A stretch of DNA of 64,000 nt, taken from positions 379,771 through 443,770 of the forward strand of contig NZ_ML219768.1 in NCBI RefSeq assembly GCF_004765785.1. Reading direction: 5' to 3'. This document shows positions 28,809-37,971 of this stretch, piece by piece. Source of the stretch: Halorussus ruber (GTDB lineage Archaea; Halobacteriota; Halobacteria; Halobacteriales; Haladaptataceae). A program made the position numbers and the translations under genes. The number at the start of each line of letters is the position of its first letter. Positions within the stretch are counted from its first letter, which is position 1. Below the pieces are notes generated by a model. It searched no databases. It saw nothing but the letters and a program-made list of their open reading frames with translations, and was not told where the DNA came from.

Positions 28809-29005
28809 ACCCGACGAAAGGGGTTCGCCGCCGAAAAAACTCCTGTCTGACCGGCCTTCAGCGAGGGAAGGTGAGGAGGGAAGGACGACAGACCGTCGGA
28901 TGTACGTCGATAGTCGAACAGCGAAACGTCGTCTGACGACTCCACGCGACGTTTTTCGGCGGTTCCGAAGCGCTTAACCGAGTAGCGGGCGGCGTTTTAG
29001 GTGTC

Positions 29006-29920
29006 ATGACGAAAATCAGCGTGGTCGGCGCGGCAGGCACCGTCGGGGCCGCGGCGGCGTACAACATCGCGCTTCGGGACATCGCGGACGAACTGGTACT
29101 CGTGGACATTCCGGACAAGGAAGAGGACACCGTCGGGCAGGCCGCCGACGTGAACCACGGCGCGGCCTACGACTCGAACACCACGGTCCGACAGGGTGGC
29201 TACGAGGCGACCGAGGGTTCGGACGTGGTCGTCATCACGGCCGGGATTCCGCGCCAGCCCGGGCAGACCCGAATCGACCTCGCGGGCGACAACGCGCCCA
29301 TCATGGAGGATATCGGCTCGTCCATCGCCGAGTACAACGAGGACTTCGTGACCATCACGACCTCGAACCCGGTGGACCTGCTGAACCGCCACCTCTACGA
29401 GACCGGTGACCGCGCTCGGGAGAAGGTCATCGGCTTCGGCGGCCGACTCGACTCTGCGCGGTTCCGCTACGTCCTGAGCCAGCGCTTCGACGAACCGGTC
29501 CAGAACGTCGAGGCGACGATTCTCGGCGAACACGGCGACGCGCAGGTGCCGGTCTTCTCGAAGGTCCGCGCCAACGGCAAGGACCCCGAGTTCAGCGACG
29601 ACGAGAAAGAGGAGATCCTCGAAGAACTCCAGACCAGCGCGATGAACGTCATCGAGAAGAAGGGCGCGACCGAGTGGGGTCCCGCCACGGGCGTCGGCCA
29701 CATGGTCGAGGCGGTCGTCCGCGACACGGGCGAGGTCCTGCCCGGGTCCATCAAGCTCGAAGGCGAGTACGGTCACGACGACGTGGCGCTCGGCGTCCCC
29801 GTCAAACTCGGCGAGGGCGGCGTTCAGGAAGTCGTCGAGTGGGACCTGACCGAGTTCGAGCGCGAGCAGCTCGGCGAGGCCGCCGACAAGCTCTCCGAGC
29901 AGTACGACGAAATCGCATAA
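29006..29920 (+). CDS. mdh: malate dehydrogenase
   Basis: A 304-residue member of the LDH-like malate dehydrogenases typical of haloarchaea, oxidising malate to oxaloacetate with NAD in the citric acid cycle. The Rossmann motif is GAAGTVGAA at residues 8-16. The substrate loop [10 protein letters not shown] has arginine at the position that selects malate over lactate. The catalytic histidine lies in [11 protein letters not shown]. The acidic surface (EELQTSAMN region and C-terminus) is halophilic. A TATA-like CTTAACC about 30 bases upstream suggests a leaderless message, and a hairpin terminator follows. Confidence 0.95.
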   Translation: MTKISVVGAAGTVGAAAAYNIALRDIADELVLVDIPDKEEDTVGQAADVNHGAAYDSNTTVRQGGYEATEGSDVVVITAGIPRQPGQTRIDLAGDNAPIMEDIGSSIAEYNEDFVTITTSNPVDLLNRHLYETGDRAREKVIGFGGRLDSARFRYVLSQRFDEPVQNVEATILGEHGDAQVPVFSKVRANGKDPEFSDDEKEEILEELQTSAMNVIEKKGATEWGPATGVGHMVEAVVRDTGEVLPGSIKLEGEYGHDDVALGVPVKLGEGGVQEVVEWDLTEFEREQLGEAADKLSEQYDEIA

Positions 29921-29929
29921 CGCGATTTC

Positions 29930-29955
29930 GACCGCAGGAATCGGTCTTTTTCTTT
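29930..29955 (+). terminator. hairpin plus T-tract after mdh
   Basis: GACCG, loop CAGGAAT, CGGTC, followed at once by TTTTTCTTT. The layout is that of an intrinsic terminator, ten bases after the mdh stop. Confidence 0.6.
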
Positions 29956-29972
29956 GGCGACGAGTCGCACAC

Positions 29973-30017
29973 TAGTGGTCGTCCAGATAGTGGTCGTCCA
30001 GATAGTGGTCGTCCAGA
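29973..30017. repeat. three exact 15-bp tandem repeats
   Basis: TAGTGGTCGTCCAGA occurs at 29973-29987, 29988-30002 and 30003-30017 between mdh and the convergent phosphoesterase gene. It is too short and too few for a CRISPR array and has no spacers. Confidence 0.85.
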
Positions 30018-30103
30018 AGTAGCGGCCCGGACCGAGCAGACGAGAGGATTAAATATGCGTGTTTAGAAAACCCAGATACTGCTTAAAGACAGAATATTAT
30101 CTG

Positions 30104-30763
30104 TTATCGACCCTGCTCGAGCCGACTGCCGATGCGACTCGGGAGTCCGGCTTCTGCGACCGCCTCCTGCACCGCGTCGATGTCGTACTCCACGCGGCGC
30201 TCTTCGACCGAGTGGTCGTCCAAGTCGAGGAGGGCGTAGGCCGCGCGCGGGTCTTCGTCGCGGGGTTGACCGACGCTCCCGGGGTTCATGACGACGCCCT
30301 CGTCGTAGACCTCGTGGTGCTGGACGTGAGTGTGGCCCATCACGAGGACGTCCTCGTCGCCCAGCAGCGCGGGCGAGAACTCCTCGGGCATGGTGTAGTG
30401 GTCGGGGTCGTCGGGGTGGCCGTGGACGATTTTGACTCGACCGTCGAACTCCCGGCGGGCGTTCGGCAACTCCGCGAGCCAACCGCGTTGCTCGTCGGAG
30501 AGGCGTTCGCTGGCGTGGTCGACGCCCGCCTTCGCCATCGCGTTGAATCGGAAGTTCGTCCCCTCGGCGACCGCCCGGTCGTGGTTGCCCATGACGGTCG
30601 GAACCGCTCGCTCGCGGACCATCTCGACGCACTCGGCGGGCCACGGGTTGTACCCGACCACGTCGCCCGCGCAGACCAGCGCGTCCACGTCCGGCATGTC
30701 TCCGAGGACGGCCTCGAACGCGACCCGATTCGAGTGGATGTCAGAGCAAACGCCGATTCGCAT
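30104..30763 (-). CDS. calcineurin-like metallophosphoesterase (YfcE/MJ0936-like)
   Basis: A 219-residue phosphoesterase with all five metal motifs in order: CSDIHSN (residue 6), AGDVVGYNP, MGNHDRAV, VHGHP and GHTHVQH. Enzymes of this group hydrolyse phosphodiesters or phosphomonoesters with Mn/Ni/Fe; the natural substrate is unknown. ATG 30763 starts exactly on the first beta strand (MRIGVCSD). The next gene upstream on this strand, purO, ends 94 bases away. Confidence 0.9.
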   Translation of the reverse strand: MRIGVCSDIHSNRVAFEAVLGDMPDVDALVCAGDVVGYNPWPAECVEMVRERAVPTVMGNHDRAVAEGTNFRFNAMAKAGVDHASERLSDEQRGWLAELPNARREFDGRVKIVHGHPDDPDHYTMPEEFSPALLGDEDVLVMGHTHVQHHEVYDEGVVMNPGSVGQPRDEDPRAAYALLDLDDHSVEERRVEYDIDAVQEAVAEAGLPSRIGSRLEQGR

Positions 30764-30856
30764 GGGCGACAGTTGGGACGCCCGCGACTTAATTCCGGTT
30801 CCCCGATTCGACAATTCGGCCGGAACCGGCCGGAGTCGGGGGAAACCGGCGCAGAA

Positions 30857-31438
30857 TCAGTTTCCGTTCTCGATTGCGAACTCGAAGCCAGCGTCGGTGC
30901 GGGCGACCCCCGCGGCGCAGACCGCGTGTTCGAAGTCGAGGTCGTAGGCGGCGCTGGCGGCCTCCTCGGCGGTTTCCGCGTCGAACTCGAACGCCTCGGG
31001 GCTGTCCGTCTCGTAGGTCGCCACGAGGGTCGGTTCCGTGACCTCGCGGACCAGCAGGGCGTCCTTGCGCACGGTGCCGATGTAGGACGCATCTTCACCG
31101 AGGACGCCCGCGATTCGGGGCGTGTCGTAGTCGTCCTTCTCGTAGTCGAGCGCCAGCAGGCTCTCGGCGAGGGCGTCCCGCGCGGGGTAACCGAGTTCGA
31201 GTTTCTCGGTGATGGGGTCGACGTGCGACCCGTTGCCGACGACCGCGGCGCTTCCGTCCCCAGTCGTCCGGACGGCGTTGTACGAGATGTATGGGTTGTC
31301 CGTCTCCGGTGCCTCCTCGGTCGGCGCGACAGTCAGCGCGGAGTCGCGCTCGACGATTTTGCGGTTCGGGAACGACCGCGACGAGACGCGATACGCCGCG
31401 ATTTCCGGTCCGACGACGACGAAACGTCCGACGTACAT
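30857..31438 (-). CDS. purO: IMP cyclohydrolase, archaeal PurO type
   Basis: A 193-residue archaeal PurO, which closes the ring of FAICAR to give IMP, the last step of purine synthesis. Family marks are the N-terminal [21 protein letters not shown] and the central ISYNAVR. The length is the normal ~200 residues. ATG 31438 begins on the family's first strand. It has no neighbouring purine gene in the window. Confidence 0.9.
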   Translation of the reverse strand: MYVGRFVVVGPEIAAYRVSSRSFPNRKIVERDSALTVAPTEEAPETDNPYISYNAVRTTGDGSAAVVGNGSHVDPITEKLELGYPARDALAESLLALDYEKDDYDTPRIAGVLGEDASYIGTVRKDALLVREVTEPTLVATYETDSPEAFEFDAETAEEAASAAYDLDFEHAVCAAGVARTDAGFEFAIENGN

Positions 31439-31601
31439 ACACGAACGTGCGGACTTGATGGGCAAGTAGGTGTTGATTTATGCACGAGCGTCGAACCGAG
31501 CGGCCATCGACGCGACTTCGAATCCGGTGAGTGCGAACGGTTAGCACTCGCGGTCCAACGCGCAACGCTTACATTCCCCCGGCGAGTACCGAGAAGTGCA
31601 G

Positions 31602-31674
31602 AGTCCCATGGGGTAGTGGCCAATCCTGAAGCCTTCTGGGGGCTTCGACCCAGGTTCGAATCCTGGTGGGACTA
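31602..31674 (+). tRNA. tRNA-Gln (anticodon CTG)
   Basis: A 73-base cloverleaf. Acceptor AGTCCCA pairs with TGGGACT plus discriminator A; the anticodon stem AAGCC/GGCTT encloses loop TTCTGGG with anticodon CTG; the T arm is CCAGG-TTCGAAT-CCTGG. No CCA is encoded and there is no intron. It reads CAG codons, and the sequence matches my memory of haloarchaeal tRNA-Gln. The T-containing CTCGATTTTC just downstream may end transcription. Confidence 0.95.
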
Positions 31675-31820
31675 CTCCTCGATTTTCACGTCGTCTCGCT
31701 TCGAGAGATACTTCGCTATCGTGTACTGAGCGGCCAGCGGTCGTCCGATTCTCGGGCGTCGTCACCTACCTGAAAAGGGCATATAAAAGAAATACGTGGT
31801 GATGTGTCTTCGCGCGGTAG

Positions 31821-31967
31821 TCAGTCCTCAGAGTCGCAGGCCGGAACGTCGTAATCGGTAGCGCCGCATTCGGGGCACTCCTCTCGGACCGGTCGAATCT
31901 CCTCCTCGGTCTTCCTACCGATACGTAGTTCTCCGCACGCAACGCATTCCAACTGATAGACCACCAC
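31821..31967 (-). CDS. small CPxCG-type zinc finger protein, 48 residues
   Basis: Starting at a GTG (31967 or 31964), the frame encodes a protein with two zinc knuckles: LECVACGELR near the N-terminus and EECPECGATDYD about 28 residues later, separated by a charged linker and followed by PACDSED. Haloarchaea encode many such short CPxCG micro-zinc-finger proteins, some affecting biofilm and motility; this one's role is unknown. No ATG is available in frame. An overlapping longer frame on the same strand lacks any family feature and is taken as a shadow. Confidence 0.65.
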   Translation of the reverse strand: MVVYQLECVACGELRIGRKTEEEIRPVREECPECGATDYDVPACDSED

Positions 31968-32331
31968 ACAGAGTCGGAAACACCCACTTGACTAAAGCCC
32001 CCATTACTGTTGTAACTGTTTCATTGTCGTCAGCGATTCTCCCGCGAAGAAAATTCGAGTGATAATGCTACAGACCGTGTTATCGTCGAATCCCGCCGCG
32101 ATAGCGACTGTCCCGTCGTCCTCGCCGCGCTAGTCGTCTCCCCCTCCGACGCGGACAGATACCGCAATGATTAAAATACCGGATTTCGAACGCCGAGTAG
32201 CGTCGTCGGTGGAAACGGGACCTTTTATATCTCTTCGTTAATCCCGGTTCCGTCTTGCCATTTAACCCCTTCGTTTCAACTGGAACTCCGCCGGGCGCGA
32301 GCCGCGGGTCGCTTCGCCGAGAATCTACCGA
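31968..32331. other. intergenic region with one ORB-like site
   Basis: Apart from the reverse ORB-like box at 32265-32285 and TATA-like AT-rich spots (for example TTTTATAT at 32223), no gene or structured RNA was recognised. Confidence 0.4.
32265..32285 (-). promoter_or_regulatory. ORB-like element (outlying)
   Basis: On the top strand it reads ACCCCTTCGTTTCAACTGGA plus A, the reverse complement of the origin box TCCAnnnGAAACGAAGGGGT. It is nearly the same as the box at 43534-43554 in oriC but lies 11 kb to its left. Confidence 0.7.
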
Positions 32332-32709
32332 TCAATCCGAGTTCACGTCCGACTCGTCGTCGGTCGCGCGCTCGTCTAACTCGCCGACGTCGCGCTGGTC
32401 GTTGTACTCCTCGGGACCACCGGCTTCGCCGCTTATCTCGCCGTAGACCGCTTCCCGGGCCTCGTCGGCGGACTCGAATCGCTCGTCCACGAGGCGGTCG
32501 AAGACGCTCCCGAGGGTCTCGGTCTCGTTCTGGAGGTCGAGTGGCTGGTCGCCGTACTCGGTGGCTAGCTCCTCGCTGGTCGCGGGGTACTTGTGTTCGC
32601 CGAGCATCTTCCCGGCCTCGCCCAGCATGTCCTCGACGCGCTCGGTTCGCTCGCGCTGTCGTTCGCTGGCGTGTCGCTGTTCGCGCTCGGGGTCTGGCTC
32701 TTCGCTCAT
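32332..32709 (-). CDS. DUF5789-like (DUF2795-related) small acidic protein
   Basis: A 125-residue protein with a charged N-terminal helix (REQRHASERQRERTERVEDM), then a compact domain of about 55 residues: YPATSEELATEYGDQPLDL, ETLGSVFDRL, ERFESADEAREAVYGEI. This helix-turn arrangement, in which sequence goes from YP-x-T to a D-Q/E-P-x-x-L turn, is the DUF2795/DUF5789 pattern of archaea and actinobacteria; function is unknown. The C-terminal 25 residues are acidic and disordered. Confidence 0.7.
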   Translation of the reverse strand: MSEEPDPEREQRHASERQRERTERVEDMLGEAGKMLGEHKYPATSEELATEYGDQPLDLQNETETLGSVFDRLVDERFESADEAREAVYGEISGEAGGPEEYNDQRDVGELDERATDDESDVNSD

Positions 32710-32975
32710 GTCTCTGGGTAGGGTCGTGACGTCCGTAATCCTGCTGGCTGGTTCGGATAGTTTTCCTCTCTTGCTCGGCAGGGGAAAGCCTATTAATTAC
32801 CAGACGGTAGGACTCATTGGACAAGGCGTGGCATCGCTGTGTCACCGCACACAACTGATGCTTTTTCTGGAATAGCTCGTGAGAAACATCTCTCTGAGAG
32901 ACGAGGGCGGACCGGAATAAAGCCCCAGACCGATTTAGTCTAAATAGTCACTTTCTTATCTACGACTGTGTTCTG

Positions 32976-33149
32976 ATGAACGTCACCGCCTCTGGCGGTA
33001 ACATTACGATGACCACGCCTTGTCCAGCCGTGGTCTTAGTCGAGGCGACGACAGCCCTACAGACGACGAAAGCCGTCGTCGAGTTGGTAACAGCGCTAAT
33101 CGGGCTCTACATCGCGTATCGACGGACGACCCGCACGGAGTCACAGTAG
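32976..33149 (+). CDS. small membrane protein, 57 residues (DUF7521-like)
   Basis: Frame of 57 residues: a polar N-terminus of about 13 residues (MNVTASGGNITM), then a largely hydrophobic stretch PAVVLVEATTALQTTKAVVE and LVTALIGLYIAYR, ending in a positive RRTTRTESQ tail. The second half resembles haloarchaeal one-helix proteins I recall as DUF7521. The translation start could instead be the internal ATG at 33009. A 13-bp inverted repeat spans its promoter and first codons (32819-32831 and 33013-33025). Confidence 0.55.
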   Translation: MNVTASGGNITMTTPCPAVVLVEATTALQTTKAVVELVTALIGLYIAYRRTTRTESQ

Positions 33150-33222
33150 GCTAGCCCTGCTCCCTGACTCCTCGGGAAAGTCGCGGCTGGGACGACGAAA
33201 CGTCGGCCACTCCACTTTTGGA

Positions 33223-33738
33223 TTACTTCTCTACGTCCAGCAGAGCCACGCGCTCCCGAACGAGGTCCGCCAGAGTCGCGTCGGTCGCGGTCAGTTCGGC
33301 CTCGCTCACGTCGAAGAAGTCCATCACGGCCTCGCGGTCGATGCGGTCGGCCGTGAGCGGGTCGGCAGAGGAGGGCGCGAGGAGGTCCCGAACTTCCCGC
33401 GCGGCGGCCTCCTCGGCATCGTCGTCGCCCTCGGGGCTGTGGACCACGAACACCACGTCCGACTCGCCCTCGCTGACGCCCATTCGGAGCGCGCGGTTGA
33501 TTTGGCGGCGGCCCGCGGCGTAGAGCAGGATTTCGACGGCGCGCTCCCGGGCGACGTTCTCGCCGCGGTCGAACGCCCGGTCGGCGCGCTCGACGGCGGT
33601 TCGGAGGTGGGCCTCGCCGAGGACGTAGTCGGCGTCGAACGCCTGAATCGCGCAGTCGAACTCGGTTTCGAGGTCGCCGATGTTGTCGAGGAACGCGTCG
33701 AGGTCCGTCACGTCGGCGCGTCCGGCGGCGAGTTTCAT
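33223..33738 (-). CDS. cgi121: KEOPS complex subunit Cgi121
   Basis: A 171-residue Cgi121 homologue. KEOPS (Kae1, Bud32, Cgi121, Pcc1) makes the t6A37 modification of ANN-decoding tRNAs; Cgi121 binds Bud32 and the tRNA 3' end. Matching features are the N-terminal [10 protein letters not shown], the helix [20 protein letters not shown], and the signature [20 protein letters not shown] followed by DVVFVVHS. Its start overlaps the stop of Hel308 by three bases (ATGA), a pairing that recurs in haloarchaea as far as I recall. Confidence 0.9.
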   Translation of the reverse strand: MKLAAGRADVTDLDAFLDNIGDLETEFDCAIQAFDADYVLGEAHLRTAVERADRAFDRGENVARERAVEILLYAAGRRQINRALRMGVSEGESDVVFVVHSPEGDDDAEEAAAREVRDLLAPSSADPLTADRIDREAVMDFFDVSEAELTATDATLADLVRERVALLDVEK

Positions 33739-35978
33739 TCGAAATCACCGAGGCTCTGCTGGCCGGTGCCGTCGTCGGCGCTGGCGTCGGCCGTGGCGGT
33801 CTCACCGTCGGCCTCGACGCCTTCGAGGCTCGGGTCCTTGCGGCCGACGTTTTCGAGGATAGTCTCGGCGGTCTTCCGGCGGCCGCGGACCGCGCCGAGG
33901 ACGACCGACTTGTCGGCCTCGCGGAGGTCCGCTCGGGACTCGATTCCGGCCTCGTAGAGTCGCCGAGCGCGCTTGCGGCCGACGTTGCGAACCCCGGCGA
34001 GGTCCAGTAGCTCCTCGCGGACACCGTACTCGACGCGCTTTTTGGCCTCGCGGATGGCCGGTCCCCACTCCAAGTCGAGTTCTCCGGCGAGGCGCTCGGC
34101 CGCGTTGAGGAGCCACTCGGCGGTTTCGACCTTGCCGCGGATGTCGCCCGGCCCGACGCCGTAGCGTTCGGCGATTTCGTCCTCGTCGAGTTCCGAGGTC
34201 CAGTCTTCGAGCAGGCGGGCGGTTTTGAGGGCCGAGAGCCAGTCCTCGAAGGCGTGGTCCTCGAACTCCGAGGGCATCGACCCGAGGAACTCGGTTTCGC
34301 GCTCGTAGGCGAGTTCGGTGTACTCCTCGCGGTCGCCAGAGCGCAGGTAGAGTTCGTACATGTCTGGGGTGCGGGCGACGAGGTGGTAGAGGCCGAGCGC
34401 GGTCGGGCGGTCGTCGGCGTCCCGCAAGCCGTCGATGATTTCGGCGGCGCTCATCGGGTCGACGTAGAGTTGCGAGACGCGGTGGCCGAGACCGGTGGCG
34501 CGCAGGTTGCCGTCGTCGCGTTCGAGGAACTCGTTGCGTTCGAGGTATTCGAGGACGTTCTGGGTCACGGTCTCCAGTCGGCCGGTCTCGTCGGTCTGGG
34601 TCGCGTACAGGGTGCGTTCGAGGAAGGAGACCAGTTCGTCCTCGCTGTCGGCGAATCCGGAGGCCACGGTGGCGAGGATGTGGGTCCGCAAGGCGGGTTC
34701 GGCCGCGAGTTTGGAGCGAACCGGTTCGGGGTCGGCCCAGACGTAGCGGTCGAACAGTTCGTCCAATTCGTCGTGGCTGTTGGCGAGGAGGACCGCCTCG
34801 CCGTAGGGGTCGAGCCCGGGTCGGCCCGCGCGGCCGAACATCTGGTGGACCTCCAGCACGTCGAGGGGTTGCATGCCGCCGACGTCGCCGTCGTAGCGCC
34901 GCCAGTCGCGGACGATGACCCGGCGGGAGGGCGTGTTGACCCCCGCCGCGAGCGTCGGCGTGGCGGAGATGACCTTGACGAGTCGGTCGCGGAAGGCGTC
35001 TTCCACGAGTTCGCGGCTGGTGCTGGAGAGGCCAGCGTGGTGGAAGGCCGACCCCTTCTCGACGGCGTCGGCGAGGTCGTCGCTGGTCTGGGTGTCGCTG
35101 GCGTCGCGGATGTCTTGGGCGATTTCCCGGAGTTGGTCGCGCTCGTCTCCGGTCAGGTAGTCGCGGGTCACGTCGCCGAGGCGTCTGGCGGCGGCCTCGG
35201 CGTTGCGCCGGGAGTTGACGAACACCAGCGAGGAGCCGTCGTCGGTGAGGGTGTCCTCGACCAGCGAGGCGGTGGGCTTCTCGTTGCCCCGCGAAATCTG
35301 CTTCTTCGAGCCGTCGTCTAGATGGAGTGCTTGGCCGTAGAGGACGCCCTTTTGGAGGTCGATGGGTCGCCACGTCGAGTCCACGAGGGTCGCGTCGAGC
35401 CAATCTGCGATTTCGTCGGCGTTGCCGACCGTCGCCGAGAGCGCGACCGTCTGGAGGTTCTCGTTCAGCTTGCGGAGCTTGGCGAGGGTGACTTCGAGGG
35501 TGGGACCGCGGTTCTTCGAGTCCACGAGGTGGACCTCGTCGGCGACCACGCAGGTCAGGTCGTCCACCCACTGGGCACCGTTGCGGACCAGCGAGTCCAC
35601 CTTCTCGCTGGTGGCGACGATGATGTCCTTCTGGGCCAGCCAGTCGCCGTCGCTGTCGTAGTTGCCGGTCGAGACGCCCACGTCGATGCCGTACTGTTCG
35701 AACTCCTCGAACTCGGCCCTTTTCTCGCTGGCCAGCGCCCGGAGCGGGACGATGTAGAGGGCCTTGCCGCCGCGGGCGATGCTGGTGAGCATCGCCAGTT
35801 GGGCGATGAGCGTCTTCCCGCTGGCGGTCGGGACGCTGGCGACCACGGACTCGCCCTCGGCGACTCCGGCCTCGACGGCCTCGCCTTGGGGCGGGTACAG
35901 CTCCTCGATGCCCTGCTCGCGGAAGTGTTCGGGCACGCCGTCGGGGAGGTCGGGGATGTCGGCGATTTCGACGGTCAC
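33735..35978 (-). CDS. hel308: Hel308 (Hjm) DNA helicase
   Basis: A superfamily 2, 3'-to-5' helicase of about 747 residues that remodels stalled forks. Walker A is [13 protein letters not shown], the DExH box is VVADEVHLV, motif III SATVGN, and the second RecA domain has the signature [15 protein letters not shown]. Winged-helix and ratchet domains follow, ending in a helix-hairpin-helix region ([17 protein letters not shown]). The frame has no ATG start: GTG 35978 and GTG 35987 are both possible; the first was chosen since it precedes the conserved N-terminal [13 protein letters not shown] closely. The last residues QQSLGDFE fit a PIP box for clamp binding. Confidence 0.93.
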   Translation of the reverse strand: MTVEIADIPDLPDGVPEHFREQGIEELYPPQGEAVEAGVAEGESVVASVPTASGKTLIAQLAMLTSIARGGKALYIVPLRALASEKRAEFEEFEQYGIDVGVSTGNYDSDGDWLAQKDIIVATSEKVDSLVRNGAQWVDDLTCVVADEVHLVDSKNRGPTLEVTLAKLRKLNENLQTVALSATVGNADEIADWLDATLVDSTWRPIDLQKGVLYGQALHLDDGSKKQISRGNEKPTASLVEDTLTDDGSSLVFVNSRRNAEAAARRLGDVTRDYLTGDERDQLREIAQDIRDASDTQTSDDLADAVEKGSAFHHAGLSSTSRELVEDAFRDRLVKVISATPTLAAGVNTPSRRVIVRDWRRYDGDVGGMQPLDVLEVHQMFGRAGRPGLDPYGEAVLLANSHDELDELFDRYVWADPEPVRSKLAAEPALRTHILATVASGFADSEDELVSFLERTLYATQTDETGRLETVTQNVLEYLERNEFLERDDGNLRATGLGHRVSQLYVDPMSAAEIIDGLRDADDRPTALGLYHLVARTPDMYELYLRSGDREEYTELAYERETEFLGSMPSEFEDHAFEDWLSALKTARLLEDWTSELDEDEIAERYGVGPGDIRGKVETAEWLLNAAERLAGELDLEWGPAIREAKKRVEYGVREELLDLAGVRNVGRKRARRLYEAGIESRADLREADKSVVLGAVRGRRKTAETILENVGRKDPSLEGVEADGETATADASADDGTGQQSLGDFE

Positions 35979-36201
35979 GCCGACCACACCCCCGATTGTG
36001 AGACGAAAGTAGCCATTACTCCGTCTTTGGCGCGTCCTCTGGTTTAAACTGTCGGGTCGGGCGGGTCGCGTCCGCGGGTGGGTTCGGGTGGAAGTCGGGA
36101 GTTCGCGCTGAGACGACGGAACAGACCATACAATTTCTAAGGATAAATTTTTGTGTCTTTAACAGATATAGAGGTTGCTTAGAGATGGCCGACCGGCCGA
36201 C

Positions 36202-36352
36202 TCGGCGCGCGCTGGCGCGACCTCGTGTCGCGCCATCGTCGCGCGAGGGACGAGTAGCGCAGGTCGGAGTGAAACGGAGACCGAGCAACGCAGGAGGTTG
36301 GGGAGGACGAGGCGCGGTTGCGGTGACTCAGAGGAGTCGGCGATAGCTAGCT
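36202..36352. repeat. dispersed GC-rich hairpin element, copy B
   Basis: The gene-free region 35979-36493 holds this element. It shares TCGGCGCGCGCTGGCG at its left end, a 21-base block at 36229-36249, GGAGGTTGGGGAGG, GCGGTTGCG and ATAGCTAGCT at its right end (36343-36352) with copy A at 20048-20345, in the same order and orientation, but lacks copy A's extra hairpins. It is half the length. It sits between divergent hel308 and the phosphorylase gene. Confidence 0.65.
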
Positions 36353-36493
36353 CCCCACCACTTCCCGCTCTTTTCCGCACAGACTCTACAAATCCTCTCG
36401 ACACTGAATCATTCCGAAAACCGACAGTCGAAACCCCGACAACAAGAACCACACCACGAGAAAACTTTTGCCACCCACTGAGCACCTCCGAGT

Positions 36494-37246
36494 ATGACAA
36501 TCCCCAACTTCGGCGACAAGTACGACGCCGACGCGCTCCTCTCGCCCGAGGAGGCCGTCGCCGAGCAGGGTGACGGACTCCCCGACGTGCCGCCAGCGGT
36601 CGTCCTCGGCATTCAGGACTCGCTCTACGAGGAGGCCACGGCGCGCGCGGACGAATCGATAAACGTAGTCCGAGGCCAGACGGTCCACAGAATCAGCGAC
36701 GAGGTCGGATTCATCGGCGACTTCGGCATGGGCGCACCCGTGGCGGCGACCGTCACCGAGAACCTGATTGCGGCCGGGGCCGAAGTCGTCTGCCTCCTCG
36801 GCGGGGGCGCTTGCTTGCAGGAGTCCATCCCGCCGAACGACGCTATCCTGCCGACCACCGCGATTCGGGACGAAGGCGTCTCCTACCACTATCTCCCGCC
36901 CGACGAGGAGGTCCGCACGACGCCCGAACTGGTCGATGCGCTGGACTCCTCGCTGACCGAGGCCGGAGTCGAGACCCACCGCGGTCCGACGTGGACCACG
37001 AGCGCGATGTACCGCGAGACGATTCCGGAAATCGAACAGTACAGAGACGAAGGCGTCGTCTCGCTCTGCATGGAGACCGCCGCGATACTGGCGGTCGCGG
37101 AGTACCGAGGCGCGGACGCCGCCGTCGTCCACGAAATCGGCGACCACCTGCTCGCGGACGGATGGGAGTCGGGCGTCGAGCGCGAGGAGAACTTCGCGGA
37201 GTTCCTCGGCCCGACCGTCGAGGCGCTCGAAGCGTACGTCGCCTGA
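36494..37246 (+). CDS. nucleoside phosphorylase (uridine/purine phosphorylase family)
   Basis: A 250-residue member of the PNP/UDP family, which splits nucleosides with phosphate to a free base and ribose 1-phosphate. Motifs: phosphate-site glycine-rich FGMGAPVAATVTENLIAAGA, LLGGGACLQESIPPNDAILP, and the C-terminal base/ribose site VSLCMETAAILAVAEYRGADAAVVHEIGD, in which the M-E-T/M-E motif binds ribose. The substrate base is not determined. It may be co-transcribed with the ferredoxin gene 86 bases downstream. Confidence 0.88.
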   Translation: MTIPNFGDKYDADALLSPEEAVAEQGDGLPDVPPAVVLGIQDSLYEEATARADESINVVRGQTVHRISDEVGFIGDFGMGAPVAATVTENLIAAGAEVVCLLGGGACLQESIPPNDAILPTTAIRDEGVSYHYLPPDEEVRTTPELVDALDSSLTEAGVETHRGPTWTTSAMYRETIPEIEQYRDEGVVSLCMETAAILAVAEYRGADAAVVHEIGDHLLADGWESGVEREENFAEFLGPTVEALEAYVA

Positions 37247-37332
37247 GAGTCCGTATCTCAGAGTCCGTGTCTCGAAAGTCCGTCGCCCGAAACTCCGCCA
37301 TTGCTTTGGGGTCGCTCGCCCAACCCCGAACC

Positions 37333-37584
37333 ATGCGAATCGAGTTCGACCGCGACACCTGTACCGGGATGTTCCAGTGTACCGCCGAGTGGGAGGCCTT
37401 CGAGGAGAACCGCGACGACGGGAAGGCCGACCTTCTCGACGCCGAGCCGAAAGAGGGCGACGACGCCGACGTCTTCGTCCGCGAAATCCCGGCAGACGCC
37501 GAGTTCGACGCGAAGATGGCCGCGCGGGTCTGCCCGGTGGACGCCATCCGAGTCTACGACGACGACGGCGAGCGGATTGTCTGA
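37333..37584 (+). CDS. 3Fe-4S-type ferredoxin
   Basis: An 83-residue ferredoxin with only three clear cluster cysteines: C10 and C16 (CTGMFQC) and C67 in RVCPVDAIRVYD. The C-x5-C spacing with no middle cysteine is the 3Fe-4S arrangement. A 50-residue acidic insert separates the two halves. Such ferredoxins donate electrons to P450s and other oxidoreductases; the P450 at the window start is a possible partner but is 36 kb away. ATG 37333 begins the domain. Confidence 0.8.
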   Translation: MRIEFDRDTCTGMFQCTAEWEAFEENRDDGKADLLDAEPKEGDDADVFVREIPADAEFDAKMAARVCPVDAIRVYDDDGERIV

Positions 37585-37653
37585 ACAGTCTCGACTCGCG
37601 GAAGTTGCCGGTCTCGGATAGCGATTTCTGCCGAGGTAGAGAGTGTCAGAATC

Positions 37654-37673
37654 TCCAGACGAAACGAAGGGGT
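37654..37673 (+). promoter_or_regulatory. ORB-like element (outlying)
   Basis: TCCAGACGAAACGAAGGGGT matches the origin box consensus very closely and is 6 kb to the left of the oriC array. It lies between the ferredoxin gene and a short acidic reading frame, not in a coding region. Confidence 0.75.
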
Positions 37674-37756
37674 TGCTGGCGAGGATGCGTCTGGGAGCGA
37701 GTTAGAGAACCTGCGTCAGCGACCGCGCAAAAGTAGCGGCGAACGTGGTCCGCACC

Positions 37757-37864
37757 TCATTCGGTCGTCACTTCGTCGACGCCGTCTTCCTCCTCGTCGG
37801 CGTCGGGATAGAGTTGTTCTTCCCACCCGGACGTATCGGCGCGATTGTTGGAGTACTCGGTCAT
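37757..37864 (-). CDS. possible 35-residue acidic microprotein
   Basis: An ATG-to-TGA frame whose product begins MTEYSNNRADTSGWEEQL and ends in a strongly acidic tail with EEEDGVDEVTTE. The amino-acid makeup is exactly halophilic and a minus-strand TATA-like ATTTTAG lies about 36 bases upstream of the ATG, but it is too short to be certain. No family is recognised. Confidence 0.45.
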   Translation of the reverse strand: MTEYSNNRADTSGWEEQLYPDADEEEDGVDEVTTE

Positions 37865-37971
37865 CTACCCACCGCGTGTCGATTCGATACGAAGGGCTAA
37901 AATCGTTTTGTAGGCCGCCAAATATGTGCTAGAGGTTCTCACAGAGTGTTTTAGTGGCCTCCCCTTTTCGC

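Noticed and set aside
28801..28825. CCCGACGAAAGGGGTTCG as an ORB
   Set aside because: Lacks the central GAAAC and left TCCA parts; only the G-tract half is present.
31766..31987. 73-residue minus-strand frame
   Set aside because: A different frame of the same strand encodes the two-knuckle zinc protein, which has clear cysteine motifs.
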